Part shown: positions 43,545 to 51,732 of the stretch, one piece after another
Position numbering within the stretch: position 1 is the stretch's first letter
Layout of the letters: each line of letters opens with the position of its first letter
NCBI GenBank assembly: GCA_934167485.1
Contig: CAKPKL010000001.1
Coordinates: 1 to 64,000, forward strand
Origin: an uncultured Bacilli bacterium
GTDB lineage: Bacteria; Bacillota_I; Bacilli_A; RF39; UBA660
DNA: 64,000 nucleotides
Direction: 5' to 3'
Translations under genes and position numbers: made by a program
The notes under the pieces: model-generated
What the model was told of the DNA's origin: nothing
What the model saw: the letters and a program-made list of their open reading frames with translations, nothing else
The model's database searches: none

Positions 43545-44791
43545 TGAGAATAGGAATATTTACAGAAACTTGGGCCCCATATATAAGCGGTCTTGTAACA
43601 AGTGAAGTAATGCTTAAAAATGCTTTAGAAAAATTAGGTCATACTGTGTATGTAGTTACTGCTAATTTACAAGATTTTAAATATGATTATAATGAAAAAG
43701 AAAGAATACTTAAAATTCCAGGGTTGCCTACTGGTATATATGATTCTAGAATTACTAGTGTATATCCTATAAAAGCAGTTAAAATGATTAAAGAGTGGGA
43801 CTTAGATGTTATACATTCTCAAACAGAGTTTTCAATAGGTACATTTGCTCGTGTACTTGGAAAACAATTAGATATACCTATAGTTCATACATATCATACT
43901 ATGTATGAAGATTATGTTTATTATATAACAAAAGGTCATTTTGATGGAGCAAGTAAAAAACTTGTTGAATATTTAACTAAGTTTTACTGTGATAAAACCA
44001 TACAAGAATTAATTGTTCCAACAAGAAAAACATATGATTTATTTAAAGAAAAATATAAATATGATAGGAATGTACACATAATACCTACTGGTATAGAGAT
44101 AGATAGATTTTATAAAGAAAAAATTACATTAGATAGATCTAATAAATTAAAGTCACAATTAAATATAACTACTAAAGATACAGTTCTTCTTTTTGTTGGG
44201 CGTATAGCAAGCGAGAAAAATATTAAATTTTTATTAGATGCTCATGTAGATATATTAAAAAAACATAAGAATGCTAAATTATTAATAGTAGGTGATGGAC
44301 CAGATTTAGAAGAATATAAAAGTCTTGCTATAAAATATAAAATACAAGATAATGTAATATTTACAGGAAAAGTACCTTGGGATGATATACCTGTTTATTA
44401 CAATATTTCAGATATATTTGTAACAGCATCCTACACTGAAACACAAGGACTTACTGTAGTAGAGGCAATGGCTGCATCTTTACCTGTAATCGCACTAGAT
44501 GATGAAGCATTTAGAAATACGGTAATAGATGGTCTTACAGGAGAGTTATTTAATAATAAAAAAGAGTATATAAATAAAATGAATTCACTTATAGGTGATA
44601 TAGATAAAATAACTAGTATGGGAAATCAAGGAAGAATTAATTCAGAAGCTTACTCCTCAAAATATTTTGCTGAAAGAGTCTTAGATGTATATAAAATAGC
44701 TCTAAAGGGACGTAGTGTTAAGAAAAATAAAAGTTTTTTTAATAGATTAAAAAATATAGTAAAAAAAGGATTTAAAGGAGAAAAAAATTAG
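43544..44791 (+). CDS. GT4-family glycosyltransferase (diacylglycerol glucosyltransferase-like)
   Basis: 415 aa GT-B fold enzyme. The N-terminal MRIGIFTETWAPYISGLVTS and HTYHTMYEDYVYYITKG match processive 1,2-diacylglycerol 3-glucosyltransferases. The C-terminal half has LLFVGRIASEKNIKFLLDA, IVGDGPDLEEYK and the E-x7-E motif in SYTETQGLTVVEAMA. The C-terminal end is Lys-rich (KKGFKGEKN), compatible with a peripheral membrane location. It probably makes glycolipids that anchor envelope polymers. Coupled to the flippase gene. Confidence 0.85.
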   Translation: MRIGIFTETWAPYISGLVTSEVMLKNALEKLGHTVYVVTANLQDFKYDYNEKERILKIPGLPTGIYDSRITSVYPIKAVKMIKEWDLDVIHSQTEFSIGTFARVLGKQLDIPIVHTYHTMYEDYVYYITKGHFDGASKKLVEYLTKFYCDKTIQELIVPTRKTYDLFKEKYKYDRNVHIIPTGIEIDRFYKEKITLDRSNKLKSQLNITTKDTVLLFVGRIASEKNIKFLLDAHVDILKKHKNAKLLIVGDGPDLEEYKSLAIKYKIQDNVIFTGKVPWDDIPVYYNISDIFVTASYTETQGLTVVEAMAASLPVIALDDEAFRNTVIDGLTGELFNNKKEYINKMNSLIGDIDKITSMGNQGRINSEAYSSKYFAERVLDVYKIALKGRSVKKNKSFFNRLKNIVKKGFKGEKN

Positions 44792-44810
44792 AATACAAAA
44801 TTCTAAAAAA

Positions 44811-44827
44811 TTCGACATTAGTCGACA
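44811..44827. promoter_or_regulatory. Two inverted 0A boxes upstream of spo0A
   Basis: TTCGACA (44811-44817, complement TGTCGAA) and GTCGACA (44821-44827, complement TGTCGAC) match the Spo0A-binding consensus TGNCGAA fully and with one mismatch. They lie 75-90 bases before the spo0A start, consistent with autoregulation. A TATAAT at 44871-44876 is the likely -10. Confidence 0.65.
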
Positions 44828-44901
44828 AAACTGGATAATAAAAACTCTAGAAGCTTTGCGTTGTATGTTGTATAATTATTATAGAAAAGGAAGAGATAAT
44901 T

Positions 44902-45660
44902 ATGAACAAAATAAAAGTTCTTATGATAGACGACAATGCACAGTTAATTGAAGTAGTAAAAGAGTATTTTAAAGATAGTAAGCAAATAGAAATAAAAGAA
45001 TTTGCTTATGATGGCGAAGAAGGATTCAAAAAAATTCAAAATAGTGAATATGATGTTATAGTACTTGATCTAATAATGCCAAAACGTGATGGATTATATG
45101 TATTAGAACAAATGAAAAAGAATAATATAAATAAAAAAGTTATAGTAGCAACTAGTTATAATACACAAGAAGTAATAAGAGAAGTATCTGATTATGGAGT
45201 AAATTATTACATATTAAAGCCATTTGAATTAGATGATTTAGAAAAAAGAATACTAGATTTATGTAATTCAAAAAAGAGTGGTAAAAACATAGATTTACAT
45301 TATAATAATATTCAAATATCAATAACAAAAATATTACATGAATTGGGTATACCATCACATATAAAAGGGTATCAATATATAAGAGATGGTGTATGTATGA
45401 TATTTGAACATCCAGAAATGATAGGTGGTATAACAAAAGAATTGTATCCAGAACTTGCTTTAAAATTTGATACAACAGTATCAAGAGTAGAAAGAGCAAT
45501 AAGACACGCTATAGAAGTTAGTTGGAATAGAGGTAATTGGGATTTAATGGAAGAAATATTTGGTAATAGTGTAGATATAGATAGAGCTAAACCAACTAAT
45601 TCTGAGTTTATAGTAACAGTGGCTGATAAATTAAGACTGGATTATCATCAAGTAAGATAA
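44902..45660 (+). CDS. spo0A: Sporulation master regulator Spo0A
   Basis: 252 aa response regulator. The receiver domain has the acidic pocket (D10, D11), the phospho-acceptor D56 in VIVLDLIMP and K106 in ILKPFE. After a linker, the effector domain (from about 137) contains the unmistakable Spo0A helix-turn-helix TTVSRVERAIRHAIEVSWNRGN and GIPSHIKGYQYIRDG. It implies a sporulation or sporulation-derived programme. Single gene with 0A boxes upstream, followed by composite element 8. Confidence 0.96.
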   Translation: MNKIKVLMIDDNAQLIEVVKEYFKDSKQIEIKEFAYDGEEGFKKIQNSEYDVIVLDLIMPKRDGLYVLEQMKKNNINKKVIVATSYNTQEVIREVSDYGVNYYILKPFELDDLEKRILDLCNSKKSGKNIDLHYNNIQISITKILHELGIPSHIKGYQYIRDGVCMIFEHPEMIGGITKELYPELALKFDTTVSRVERAIRHAIEVSWNRGNWDLMEEIFGNSVDIDRAKPTNSEFIVTVADKLRLDYHQVR

Positions 45661-45662
45661 AT

Positions 45663-45699
45663 ATAGATTATTGATTAATCTATATTTTTTTAGTATAAT
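45663..45699 (+). promoter_or_regulatory. Composite terminator-promoter element 8
   Basis: ATAGATTA/TAATCTAT hairpin (45663-45683) directly after spo0A, plus T-run. TTGATT (45671-45676) is 17 bp from TATAAT (45694-45699). Confidence 0.82.
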
Positions 45700-45731
45700 A
45701 AATATAGTAAAAATAAGAAAGAGGGTAAAAA

Positions 45732-47240
45732 ATGAGAAAAAATAAATCCTGTGGAGTGGAGAAAATCTATAGTAAAGGATTTACCCTAATAGAACTTTTA
45801 GCAGTTATAGTAATACTAGCTATTATTGCTTTAATAGCTACACCAATAGTATTAGATATAATAGATTCAGCAAAAAAGTCATCTGTGGAAGCAACAATGA
45901 AAAATATAGAAAAAACAGCTTTGTTAGAATATTCAGATTTAGTATTAGATGGAAAAGAAAAAGAAGAAATTATATATAATTGTTATGATGGCAAATGTAC
46001 ATATAATGGAAAAGTCTTAAGTGTAAAAGGAGATATGCCAGATAGAGGAAGAATAATAGTAAATGAAGATGGCGCAACATTTGAGAACATCATAATAAAA
46101 GGATATAATTGTATAAAAGAAAATAATAAATTTACATGTAATAATGCAGGACTTATAACAGTAAACGGAACAAATATATTAATAGATAACAATAAAACAA
46201 CAGAAATAGAAAATTATAGAATATATGGAAATAGCATACAGAATGGAACACCAACACCAGATACACCAGTAGAAGTAGAAAGTGTAGGAGATTTAGTAAC
46301 ACAAGATAATTGCTCTAGTTATGGATCAGATGCATGTAGTAATGTAGGAAAATATGTAATACCAATAAAAGTAACTGGAAAGAACTTATTTAATTTATCG
46401 TCTTTGAAATGGAAGTTTGCAAATACTGGTAATATTAAATATGAATTTAATAATAATTCTGTTATATTAGAGAGATTAACTCCAAATAATACAGCCGCAA
46501 TATTTACTAATATTGCTTTAAATCCAGGAACTTATACAATTTCAGTTTCAAATATATCTTATGAATCTAATGGAATTGATATATCTCAAAAATTCATGTA
46601 TTCAGAGATTTTTGGTACAATTTATAAGGAAAAGACTTTTTCTTTATCAGATTCTAAAAGTTTTGATATGTATTTTTATATTCCAGAATCTAGTAATCAA
46701 GTTGGTGACAAAATTACATATAGTATAAATATAGAGTACGGAGATAAAGCAACTGAATATGAACCATATAAGGAAACGATAACAAATATATATTTAGATG
46801 AACCATTAAGAAGTATAGGAGAATATTCTGACTATATAGATTTTAAAACTAAAAAAGTAGTTAGAAATATAAAACAAATTAATTTAAGTGATTTGTCGTG
46901 GTCAAAAAATGGAAACGCTTTTTTCTCTAGTCATATTGATGATGTGGCAGATGAGATAAATTCTACAAAAATAAAAAGTGATAAATTCACTGTCCAGGCA
47001 AAAACTACAGATAATAGTATATATATAAATCATAAAAAAGTTTATATTTGGAACAGTAACTATTCAGATATAAGTGAATTTAAAACAATAATTAACAATA
47101 GTAAGTTATATTATCAATTAAATGCATCAATTGAAGAAGATATAAATTTACCTAAACTTTCAATAAATAAGGATACAAGTGTAATAAGTGTTGGAGCTAG
47201 TATAAAGCCGGGTAATATAGAATTAGAATATTATAGATAA
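45732..47240 (+). CDS. Pilin-like protein with phage-tail-like surface module
   Basis: 502 aa. The leader MRKNKSCGVEKIYSKG is colinear with the phase-variable leaders, but the G tract has been replaced by TGTGGAGTGGAG, so the gene is fixed in frame. FTLIE and helix follow. Residues 45-200 closely match the gene at 3263 (YNCYDGKCTYNGKVL, GDMPDRG, NGTPTPDTPVEVESVGDL, GKYVIPIKVTGKNLFN), then the sequences diverge for about 140 residues and meet again at YEPYKETITNIYLDEPLRSIGEYSDYI. A variable beta-sandwich between conserved borders is suggested, perhaps a ligand-binding module. It is followed by composite element 9. Confidence 0.82.
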   Translation: MRKNKSCGVEKIYSKGFTLIELLAVIVILAIIALIATPIVLDIIDSAKKSSVEATMKNIEKTALLEYSDLVLDGKEKEEIIYNCYDGKCTYNGKVLSVKGDMPDRGRIIVNEDGATFENIIIKGYNCIKENNKFTCNNAGLITVNGTNILIDNNKTTEIENYRIYGNSIQNGTPTPDTPVEVESVGDLVTQDNCSSYGSDACSNVGKYVIPIKVTGKNLFNLSSLKWKFANTGNIKYEFNNNSVILERLTPNNTAAIFTNIALNPGTYTISVSNISYESNGIDISQKFMYSEIFGTIYKEKTFSLSDSKSFDMYFYIPESSNQVGDKITYSINIEYGDKATEYEPYKETITNIYLDEPLRSIGEYSDYIDFKTKKVVRNIKQINLSDLSWSKNGNAFFSSHIDDVADEINSTKIKSDKFTVQAKTTDNSIYINHKKVYIWNSNYSDISEFKTIINNSKLYYQLNASIEEDINLPKLSINKDTSVISVGASIKPGNIELEYYR

Positions 47241-47241
47241 A

Positions 47242-47273
47242 GGATTGAAATTTCAATTCCTTTTTAGTATAAT
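47242..47273 (+). promoter_or_regulatory. Composite terminator-promoter element 9
   Basis: GGATTGAAATTTCAATTCC hairpin (47242-47260) plus T-run. TTGAAA (47245-47250) is 17 bp from TATAAT (47268-47273). Confidence 0.82.
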
Positions 47274-47307
47274 TAATATAGTTGAAAATAAGAAGGTAGG
47301 GATAAGA

Positions 47308-48369
47308 ATGAATAAAAATAAAACCTGCGCTAAAGGATTTACTCTAATAGAATTACTCGCAGTAATTGTAATACTAGCAATTATCGCATTAATCGCAACG
47401 CCAATAGTATTAGATATAATAGAAAATAGCAAAGCTTCTAGTTTAGATAGAAGTGAACATTTATATTTAGATAGCGTAAATCAATCACTTGCAAGATATC
47501 AATTAAACAATAAAACTATTGCCGACGGTGTTTATTATATTATGGAAAATAATAATCTATGTTTGAAATTATCACAAGATAGTGAATGTGATCAAATAAA
47601 TGAAATAAAAGTTGATGTAGATGGAGAGGCTCCAAAACAAGGTTACATTGGAGTTGTTAATAATCAAATTAGATCTTATGATTTTAGAAAAAAAGATTAT
47701 AGTGAAGGAAATTCTATACTAAAAGCTACAATAGTAAAAGCAGTAGATGAAGAAACTGGGGAACCTTATGTTGATTTAACAATAACTACAGAGGAAAATG
47801 TTGGAATGATGACTATTATGCTTAATTTGATATATAATGAAAATAATTTAAAATATAATAGATTTATACGAGGATATTTAAGAGATTACAATGTAAATTT
47901 GATATCAACAAATGAAATCCAATTTATTAATATAGAAAGTGGCAATCTCCATGGTACAACTGCTATGATTACTTTTCGTTTTAACGTAAACAATTTAGAT
48001 GATATTAAGGCATCAGATTTTATAATTTATGTGACTTCTACTAACTGGAAAGGTAAAACCGTATTAATTAAACAAAGCCAAGAATCCGAAGTAAAAATAA
48101 TAAATGGAAGTATAAATAGTATTACAAAAAAAATATCTACATCATCAAAATATATACCTGGTGATATAAATGGTGATAAATACGTTGATTTAGATGATCT
48201 CGCTATTTTAAAAAAAGGTTTATTGGGAACAGGAGAAAATTGTAAAGCAATGGATGTAAATGGTGATAATTCAATTAATATATTAGATTTAGTTAGATTT
48301 AAAAATTATTTTTTGGGTTTAGAACAACTTGAATATAGTTCAATTGAAAATCTTCCAGATCACTTGTAA
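47308..48369 (+). CDS. Pilin-like protein with cohesin-like and dockerin modules
   Basis: 353 aa from the ATG at 47308 (AAGGTAGGG ribosome binding site); a longer frame from TTG 47245 begins inside the promoter. Leader MNKNKTCAKG, then FTLIE and the helix. Residues 150-275 (KATIVKAVDEETGEPYVDLTI, GMMTIMLNLIYNENNLKYN, ITFRFNV) have the look of a cohesin-type beta-sandwich. The C-terminal part has two Ca-binding repeats of a type I dockerin: GDINGDKYVDLDDLAILKKGL and MDVNGDNSINILDLVRFKNYF, with the usual D-x-N-x-D spacing. Such modules mediate cellulosome-like protein docking, so this pilin may carry or receive other surface proteins. It ends in a terminator at 48385. Confidence 0.8.
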   Translation: MNKNKTCAKGFTLIELLAVIVILAIIALIATPIVLDIIENSKASSLDRSEHLYLDSVNQSLARYQLNNKTIADGVYYIMENNNLCLKLSQDSECDQINEIKVDVDGEAPKQGYIGVVNNQIRSYDFRKKDYSEGNSILKATIVKAVDEETGEPYVDLTITTEENVGMMTIMLNLIYNENNLKYNRFIRGYLRDYNVNLISTNEIQFINIESGNLHGTTAMITFRFNVNNLDDIKASDFIIYVTSTNWKGKTVLIKQSQESEVKIINGSINSITKKISTSSKYIPGDINGDKYVDLDDLAILKKGLLGTGENCKAMDVNGDNSINILDLVRFKNYFLGLEQLEYSSIENLPDHL

Positions 48370-48384
48370 TTAGAATAAAATGTA

Positions 48385-48415
48385 AGAAAAGTGTAAATAA
48401 ATACTTTTCTTTTTC
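48385..48415 (+). terminator. Terminator of the dockerin pilin gene
   Basis: AGAAAAGT/ACTTTTCT stem with T-run. Confidence 0.7.
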
Positions 48416-48450
48416 TTAAAATATGTTATAATTATAATTAGGGTGATGAT

Positions 48451-48993
48451 ATGGACTCTTTAGAATTAATTAAGTCAAGTTTAGTTAATAATAATAATTT
48501 AAATGGAGAAATTAAGAGTAAAATATTTGATTTAGTTACTATATTACATAAAAAATTACCGGATGTTAATTTATCTAGATTAAGTGAAAAATTAAAAAGT
48601 GTGAAAATAGGTAAAATAGGTAAATTTGAAAAAAAAGGTACATATTATTACGATGTGTTTAAAAATGAATTATTATTTTCAAATGATATAGAGAGTAATT
48701 ATGATATAGATAATTTACTTATGAAGGGTATACTTCAAATGGCTACTTGTACAAAAACTTTTACTGGATTTAATTCTGATGAAAGATTAAGAGCTCTTAA
48801 TTTGGCGTATACTGAAATACTTGCAACATTTTTAGTAGGGAATGATGGGGATTCTGACTTAGATGAGGAAATGTTAATAACAAATATTTTAAGTCATATT
48901 GTTGGCAAAGATACTATGTATAATTCTTATTTTACTAATGATGGTGAACCAATCATTAGAGCTATGGAAGATGCGGAGGTAGGATTAATATGA
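48451..48993 (+). CDS. Protein of unknown function, coupled pair (first)
   Basis: 180 aa, soluble, mainly helical by composition, acidic towards the end (DGDSDLDEEML). No family recognised. It starts after GGTGATGATATG and ends with an ATGA overlap with the next gene, so the two are translated together and may form a complex. A TATAAT lies about 20 bases before the start. The helical LLMKGILQMATCT and LRALNLAYTEILATFLVG segments are not membrane spans. Confidence 0.55.
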   Translation: MDSLELIKSSLVNNNNLNGEIKSKIFDLVTILHKKLPDVNLSRLSEKLKSVKIGKIGKFEKKGTYYYDVFKNELLFSNDIESNYDIDNLLMKGILQMATCTKTFTGFNSDERLRALNLAYTEILATFLVGNDGDSDLDEEMLITNILSHIVGKDTMYNSYFTNDGEPIIRAMEDAEVGLI

Positions 48994-49364
48994 TAGATAT
49001 TTATGGTTATAAACAAACTTTAGAGGAATCAAAACCAACAGATGTAATATTAAATTCACTTAATAGATTAAATATAGGTAAACAAACAGGAGCTTTAAAA
49101 AATACAGAATTTTCAGAACTTTTAGTTCATACTGGTGATTTAGTTGCGAATGCTATTAAATTTGGAAAAATAACAGAAGATGATGTTGATAGTATTGAAA
49201 GTTTTGTAACTCAATTTAAAGGAGAGAATGCAAATAATTATTTTGCTTACAACCATGAAGGATTAAAAGAAGCTGCTACAACATTTATAGAAGGAGATAC
49301 AATTGCTTTACAAACTTATGAAGAGAGAATGGAAGGGTTTACTCATTCTAAAAGGTTAATTTAA
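48990..49364 (+). CDS. Protein of unknown function, coupled pair (second)
   Basis: 124 aa, acidic, soluble. No domain recognised. It shares four bases with the preceding gene (ATGA). The helical region FSELLVHTGDLVANAIKFGKITEDDVDSIESF and the length similarity suggest a partner of the 180-aa protein. A terminator with a T-run begins within its last codons (49351). Confidence 0.55.
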   Translation: MIDIYGYKQTLEESKPTDVILNSLNRLNIGKQTGALKNTEFSELLVHTGDLVANAIKFGKITEDDVDSIESFVTQFKGENANNYFAYNHEGLKEAATTFIEGDTIALQTYEERMEGFTHSKRLI

Positions 49365-49383
49365 ATATTTAACCTTTTTTTTC
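49351..49383 (+). terminator. Terminator of the coupled unknown pair
   Basis: AAAGGTTAA/TTAACCTTT stem with T-run. A separate promoter TTGACT-17-TAAAAT (49384-49412) follows for the next gene. Confidence 0.75.
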
Positions 49384-49454
49384 TTGACTAAATATATCAT
49401 ATATAATAAAATAAGTTTATAGAAAAGAAGATATAAATCAATTTGGAGGTTTAT

Positions 49455-49706
49455 ATGCAAGAAAGAACTATTATAAGATTTAATTTAACAAAAGAAATGT
49501 CTTTAGAACTATTAAAATTTAATGAATTAAAAAAAGAAATAAATATTTTAAAACAAATAGAGGATAAGAATGAATGCGTATTGTCATTGATAGAAACAAA
49601 AGAAAATGAATTAAGAAATTGTAGAAATAGTTTTATTAGAGAATTTAGATTAAATAATCAAAAAGAAATAACCGAGTATTTACGAACAAAAGATTATGAA
49701 GATTGA
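49455..49706 (+). CDS. Small charged coiled-coil protein
   Basis: 83 aa from the ATG at 49455, which follows GGAGG; the ATG at 49443 overlaps that site and is rejected. Mostly helical and highly charged (KELKKEIN, KQIEDKNECVLSLIETKENELR), a probable short coiled coil. No family recognised. It has its own promoter (TTGACT/TAAAAT, 17 bp) and is followed by composite element 10. Confidence 0.5.
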   Translation: MQERTIIRFNLTKEMSLELLKFNELKKEINILKQIEDKNECVLSLIETKENELRNCRNSFIREFRLNNQKEITEYLRTKDYED

Positions 49707-49731
49707 CAATAGATCAATCTTTTTTTATAAT
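49701..49731 (+). promoter_or_regulatory. Composite terminator-promoter element 10
   Basis: GATTGA/TCAATC hairpin (49701-49719) plus T-run. Here the -35 is a perfect TTGACA (49703-49708), 17 bp from TATAAT (49726-49731). Confidence 0.82.
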
Positions 49732-49765
49732 TAGGATAGTTAGTATAAGAAAGTAGGGATAAAAT

Positions 49766-51226
49766 ATGAAAAAAGGATTTACATTAATAGAACTTTTAGC
49801 AGTCATAGTAATACTCGCAATAATCGCACTTATAGCTACTCCAATAGTATTAGATATAATAAAGGATAGTAAAAATTCAAGTAATGAACAAAGTATAAAT
49901 AATTATGTAAGAGCAGCTGAATTAACAATATCAAAAAAAGAAATGAATGGTGATGTTGCAAACAATAGTTATTCACTAGATGAGTTAAAAGAAATAGGAA
50001 TAGGTATAAAAGGAAAAACACCAACAGGATATGATGATTTTATAGTATTTGGAGATAATGGAGTGGAATCATATAAACTTACATTAGATGGAGTAAAGTA
50101 TATATATGCAAATAATAAAAAATATAAATTAAAAGAAAATGAGGATATAGAGTACAGTATAACAGGTACAGAAGAAACAATAGAAGAAAATGGAACAACA
50201 GTATACAAAGTAGGAGATTGGAAATATATAGTATTAGAAACAGGCAAAATACAGTTAATAGAGTATACAGGTAATGATACGGTGCTTATGGTACCAGGAA
50301 AAGTAAATGATTATGAGGTATATGCAGTAGGAGTACCAAATGTAGATACAAGTAAGATAAGTGAAGAACATAAGGTTTATACTGTTTTAGGTACGTTTGA
50401 TACACTTGAAGATGCAAGTGATCTTATAAATTTCAATGAAACGATAAAAACGATAATAATTTCTAGTGGAATAGAGAAAATAGATAACTGTGCATTTGAA
50501 GGATTGTATGCATTAGAAAGAGTAATATTACCTCAAACACTTACTTATATGGGAAATTTATCAATAAGTTATGGAGGACTTAGAAGTGTAACAATACCAG
50601 AGAATGTTATATATTTAGGAAGATCTGCTGTAGGATGTAATTTTAAATTAAAAGAATTATACTATAATGCAATATCTGTTGATTCTTCTAGTTATCGAGA
50701 TACAGAAAAAGGTATTGTATATTCAATATTTTGGAAGAATCCAATAGAGAAAGTTGTAATAGGGGAAAACGTAGAAAGTCTACCACATTATTTATTTTAT
50801 AATTATTTTGGAACATTAAATTTTGAAGAAATAGTAATCCCAGAGAATATTAAATCAATGGGATGGAATGTTTTCTGGAAATGTGACAAATTAAAAAAAG
50901 TATATTATAATGCTAAAAATTGTGAACCTGGATGGAAGGTAACACAAGAAGGAACATCTTCAAGATCAGTATTTAAAGGGACTGGATTAAGTTCTGTAAT
51001 AGTGGGTAAAGAAGTAGAACGTATACCATATAGCCTATTTATAGCAGTTTCAACACTAAAAGAGATAACTCTTTCTACAAATGTTAAAGCGATAGATGCT
51101 AAAGCATTTAAAAATACAGGGCTTACGACAGTGAACTATAAGGGAACTAAAGAAGATTTCGATAAAATAACCATAGGTGATGAAAACACATTATTTACTA
51201 GTGCGACTATTAATTATATAAAATGA
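49766..51226 (+). CDS. Pilin-like protein with BspA-type leucine-rich repeats
   Basis: 486 aa. MKKG then FTLIE and hydrophobic helix, no G tract. A linker with GKTPTGYDDFIVFGDNGVES and KVGDWKYIVLETGKIQLIEYTG leads to LRR_5/BspA-like repeats from about residue 220: SGIEKIDNCAFEGLYALERVILP, SVTIPENVIYLG, VIPENIKSMGWNVFWKC, EITLSTNVKAIDAKAFKNT. BspA-type repeats are common in host-binding surface proteins of gut and oral bacteria. Preceded by a GAAAGTAGGG ribosome binding site and followed by a strong terminator, then the spoIIA region. Confidence 0.83.
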   Translation: MKKGFTLIELLAVIVILAIIALIATPIVLDIIKDSKNSSNEQSINNYVRAAELTISKKEMNGDVANNSYSLDELKEIGIGIKGKTPTGYDDFIVFGDNGVESYKLTLDGVKYIYANNKKYKLKENEDIEYSITGTEETIEENGTTVYKVGDWKYIVLETGKIQLIEYTGNDTVLMVPGKVNDYEVYAVGVPNVDTSKISEEHKVYTVLGTFDTLEDASDLINFNETIKTIIISSGIEKIDNCAFEGLYALERVILPQTLTYMGNLSISYGGLRSVTIPENVIYLGRSAVGCNFKLKELYYNAISVDSSSYRDTEKGIVYSIFWKNPIEKVVIGENVESLPHYLFYNYFGTLNFEEIVIPENIKSMGWNVFWKCDKLKKVYYNAKNCEPGWKVTQEGTSSRSVFKGTGLSSVIVGKEVERIPYSLFIAVSTLKEITLSTNVKAIDAKAFKNTGLTTVNYKGTKEDFDKITIGDENTLFTSATINYIK

Positions 51227-51254
51227 TTAAATAATAAATTTTAATCATTTTTTT
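51221..51254 (+). terminator. Terminator of the BspA-like pilin gene
   Basis: AAATGATTAAA paired with TTTTAATCATTT around the stop codon, with a T-run. Confidence 0.75.
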
Positions 51255-51263
51255 GTGTAAAAA

Positions 51264-51290
51264 AAAGGAAATTGAAAAGTTTTGTAGAAT
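51264..51290 (+). promoter_or_regulatory. Candidate sigma-H promoter of the spoIIAA-sigF operon
   Basis: AAAGGAAAT (AGGA core at 51266-51269) and GTAGAAT (51284-51290) are 11 bases apart and fit the sigma-H consensus RnAGGAwWW / RnnGAAT. The spoIIA operon of Bacillus is sigma-H dependent. Confidence 0.5.
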
Positions 51291-51322
51291 AATATATATG
51301 AGGGAAAAATAAATTCTAGTTT

Positions 51323-51329
51323 TGTCGAA
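51323..51329 (+). promoter_or_regulatory. 0A box upstream of spoIIAA
   Basis: TGTCGAA (in TTTTGTCGAAT) is an exact Spo0A-binding consensus about 50 bases before the spoIIAA start. It supports direct control of the operon by Spo0A. Confidence 0.65.
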
Positions 51330-51380
51330 TCTGTATAAAATTAAAATAAAATGTGCTACATTAAATAGGAAGGTGAATAT

Positions 51381-51728
51381 ATGTTAAGTGTAGGAACTGA
51401 ATTTAGGAAGGGAATATTATTTGTAAGATTAAAAGGTGAACTTACTAAAGATACAATAGATAAATTAAATAAAAAAGTTACTAATATTGTTAAAGAAAAT
51501 GGAATAAGAAATGTAGTATTTAATGTTAGTAATTTAAAATCAATAGATGTTAAAGGTATAAATACTATTTTTTATAATTATGAATTATGTAAAAAGAATG
51601 AAGGCAGAAGTTTAATTTGTGGTAATAACGATAGTATTAGAAAAAAACTAAAAAAGAGTAGATTAGTAAATTATATATATGAGACTACAGATGAATTAAG
51701 TGCTATAAAAATTTTGAATTTAAGGTGA
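51381..51728 (+). CDS. spoIIAA: SpoIIAA-like STAS protein lacking the regulatory serine
   Basis: 115 aa STAS-domain protein that aligns along its full length with anti-anti-sigma factor SpoIIAA (LFVRLKGELTKDTIDKL, VVFNVSNLKSIDVKGI). In Bacillus the motif is DSSG with Ser58 phosphorylated by SpoIIAB; here it reads D56-V57-K58-G59, so the phospho-acceptor is replaced by Lys. The expected next gene, spoIIAB, is missing: sigF starts four bases after the stop. The protein can therefore not be switched off by phosphorylation in the classical way. It may have another partner or act as a scaffold. A 0A box and a candidate sigma-H promoter lie upstream. Confidence 0.8.
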   Translation: MLSVGTEFRKGILFVRLKGELTKDTIDKLNKKVTNIVKENGIRNVVFNVSNLKSIDVKGINTIFYNYELCKKNEGRSLICGNNDSIRKKLKKSRLVNYIYETTDELSAIKILNLR

Positions 51729-51732
51729 TAAC

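Noticed and set aside
47245..47307. Extended N-termini of pilin genes starting at TTG codons (47245, 28228)
   Set aside because: These TTG codons are the -35 boxes of the composite promoters; the ATGs at 47308 and 28291 have ribosome binding sites and give the family leader.
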